Positions 62,877 to 64,000 of a stretch of 64,000 bases of DNA are shown here, in pieces; position 1 is the first letter of the stretch, and every line of letters starts with the position of its first letter. The position numbers were made by a program, and so were the translations under genes. The notes beneath the pieces are model-generated. The model ran no database searches. It was not told where the DNA came from and saw nothing but the letters and a program-made list of their open reading frames with translations. The DNA is from a virus, in IMG/VR virus record IMGVR_UViG_3300017788_000016, positions 1-64,000 of that record. One strand, given 5' to 3'.

Positions 62877-64000
62877 ATGACGACTACTAGCAAAACAGAC
62901 AAACAGCCCAAACCGAAGAAGAAAAAGTCCATGCCGACTCCAACGCCTGAACAAACACAGGCAGCGGAGTCAATGGTGTTGACTGGTGATTGTCTTACGG
63001 TTGTGGCCTCAATGCCCTCGGATTCCTTTGACTCCATTGTCACGGATCCGCCCTATGGGCTTTCCTTCATGGGCAAGGCCTGGGATCATCAAGTCCCGGA
63101 TTCCTCCTATTGGAAAGAGTTTCTAAGAGTGGCAAAGCCAGGAGCACACCTTGTGGCCTTTGGCGGGACGCGAACGTGGCACCGGCTTGCCTGCGCCATC
63201 GAGGATGCAGGATGGGAGTTGAGGGACACGCTGTCTTGGATGTACGGGCAAGGGTTCCCGAAGTCTCTCGACGTGAGCAAGGCGATTGACAAGGCGGCGG
63301 GGGCAGAGCGAACAGAAGTTATCGGCAAGCGACACCGCAACGTAAAGCCGTTTGATGACGACAACGGTTGGAACGCTAACGGAACTACTGGCGACCACGC
63401 CTACACCGCCCCCGCCACCGACGCCGCCCGCCAGTGGTCCGGCTGGGGCACCGCGCTCAAGCCCGCGTGGGAGCCGATCATCGTCGCCCGCAAGCCGCTC
63501 TGCGGCACCGTCGCGGAGAACGTGCTGCGCTACGGCACGGGCGGGATCAACGTGGATGGGTGCAGGGTGGGGACGGAGGCGGTGACAATCAACACATGGA
63601 ATGATGGCGCAAAGCCATTTGGCGGGGGTGCGGGGCATGAATACACGGGCCGCACCGTGCAAGGCCGCTGGCCCGCGAACGTCGTGCTTGACGCGGAGGC
63701 AGCCCAGGCGCTGGATGAACAAACTGGCACACTTACTTCTGGAAAGGTGACCAAGACCTACACCAGAATAACGCGGAATAGCGTTGCCCTGGGTACAAAG
63801 GAAAGAAACCTGTCTCCAAACAATGTGTATTCTGACTCCGGTGGAGCCTCTCGTTTCTTCTATGTCGCCAAGGCCTCTACCGCAGAGAGAACCCATGGTG
63901 GCAATGTTCAAAACACTCACCCTACTGTGAAGCCCGTTGCCCTAATGCGCTGGCTTTCTAAACTCATAACCCCACCAGGTGGCAAGGTACTTGAACCCTT
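62877..64000 (+). CDS. Beta-class DNA N-methyltransferase (partial, runs off end)
   Basis: At least 374 residues, cut by the window end. Motif IV is SIVTDPPYGLSF, and at the end HPTVKPVALMRWL and PPGGKVLEP lead into motif I, the order of beta-class N4-cytosine or N6-adenine methyltransferases. RWPANVVLD and TGGINVDGCRV are also typical. The tract at about 63400-63715 is much richer in G+C than both flanks while the frame stays open, which suggests a recombined middle. The N-terminus (1-30) is Lys/Thr-rich. Confidence 0.88.
   Translation, partial: MTTTSKTDKQPKPKKKKSMPTPTPEQTQAAESMVLTGDCLTVVASMPSDSFDSIVTDPPYGLSFMGKAWDHQVPDSSYWKEFLRVAKPGAHLVAFGGTRTWHRLACAIEDAGWELRDTLSWMYGQGFPKSLDVSKAIDKAAGAERTEVIGKRHRNVKPFDDDNGWNANGTTGDHAYTAPATDAARQWSGWGTALKPAWEPIIVARKPLCGTVAENVLRYGTGGINVDGCRVGTEAVTINTWNDGAKPFGGGAGHEYTGRTVQGRWPANVVLDAEAAQALDEQTGTLTSGKVTKTYTRITRNSVALGTKERNLSPNNVYSDSGGASRFFYVAKASTAERTHGGNVQNTHPTVKPVALMRWLSKLITPPGGKVLEP
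63400..63715 (+). other. High-GC mosaic tract in methyltransferase gene
   Basis: Codons here are mostly GCC, GCG, CGC, CTC, GTC and ACC, while neighbouring sequence uses the mixed codons of the rest of the window. The reading frame is unbroken. This is most simply a segment taken from a high-GC relative. Confidence 0.7.

Noticed and set aside
63123-63920. Leftward open frame of 265 codons
   Set aside because: It is antisense to the methyltransferase and is opened by the high-GC tract; no domain.
1-64000. CRISPR arrays, insertion sequences or rRNA
   Set aside because: No regularly spaced repeats, no transposase-type proteins and no rRNA-like tracts were seen on either strand.

Overview
The window is a contiguous piece of a large tailed phage with a contractile tail (myovirus). 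Its structural genes follow the T4 plan: portal (gp20-like), prohead protease (gp21-like), acidic scaffold (gp22-like), major capsid protein (gp23-like), then neck (gp13/gp14-like), sheath stabiliser (gp15-like), two tail sheaths (gp18-like), tail tube (gp19-like), a gp26/PF12322-type baseplate factor, tape measure, and baseplate proteins including a gp53-like one. There are no rRNA genes, tRNA genes, CRISPR arrays or cellular housekeeping operons. No terminase, primase or helicase is present, so this is only part of the genome. A cargo lipoprotein with CDGxDNDCDG-type cysteine/aspartate motifs and a VWA domain resembles lipoproteins common in Myxococcota and related deltaproteobacteria, so such a host is a reasonable guess but not shown.

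Layout. 1-2 kb: small unknown genes, a virion-like protein and a Dps-like ferritin. 1.8-8.5 kb: a leftward, overlapping operon with a GapR-like protein and a chaperonin (GroEL) gene. The GroEL gene carries an intein in its ATP-binding loop and, separately, an about 48-residue insert that matches a segment of this phage's own portal protein. 8.6-10.6 kb: a nucleotidyltransferase and a possible nuclease-fold protein. 10.6-22 kb: the head module, starting with a portal gene split by two inteins. 22-30 kb: an accessory block with a GIY-YIG endonuclease, the VWA lipoprotein, three tandem paralogs of unknown function, a very short gene with a prfB-like CTT-TGA frameshift site, an RNA ligase, a DUF192 protein and a HAD phosphatase. 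30-45 kb: neck, sheath and tube, with a second GIY-YIG gene and a kinase-like protein. 45-49 kb: a third GIY-YIG gene, a C5-DNA methyltransferase and a leftward Nudix operon. 49-60 kb: tape measure and baseplate. 60-64 kb: family A DNA polymerase, HD hydrolase and a second DNA methyltransferase that runs off the end.

How it fits together. Structural genes form rightward operons ended by strong hairpin terminators. Several are preceded by an AT-rich TATNTTTA-like box that could be the late promoter. Cargo genes instead carry a different, repeated promoter (CTAAAA-like box, 17-18 bp, GTGC then TATACT), which suggests separate early expression. Six selfish elements (three inteins, three GIY-YIG genes) sit in or beside the most conserved structural genes. 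The most unusual item is the chaperonin carrying a portal-derived segment.
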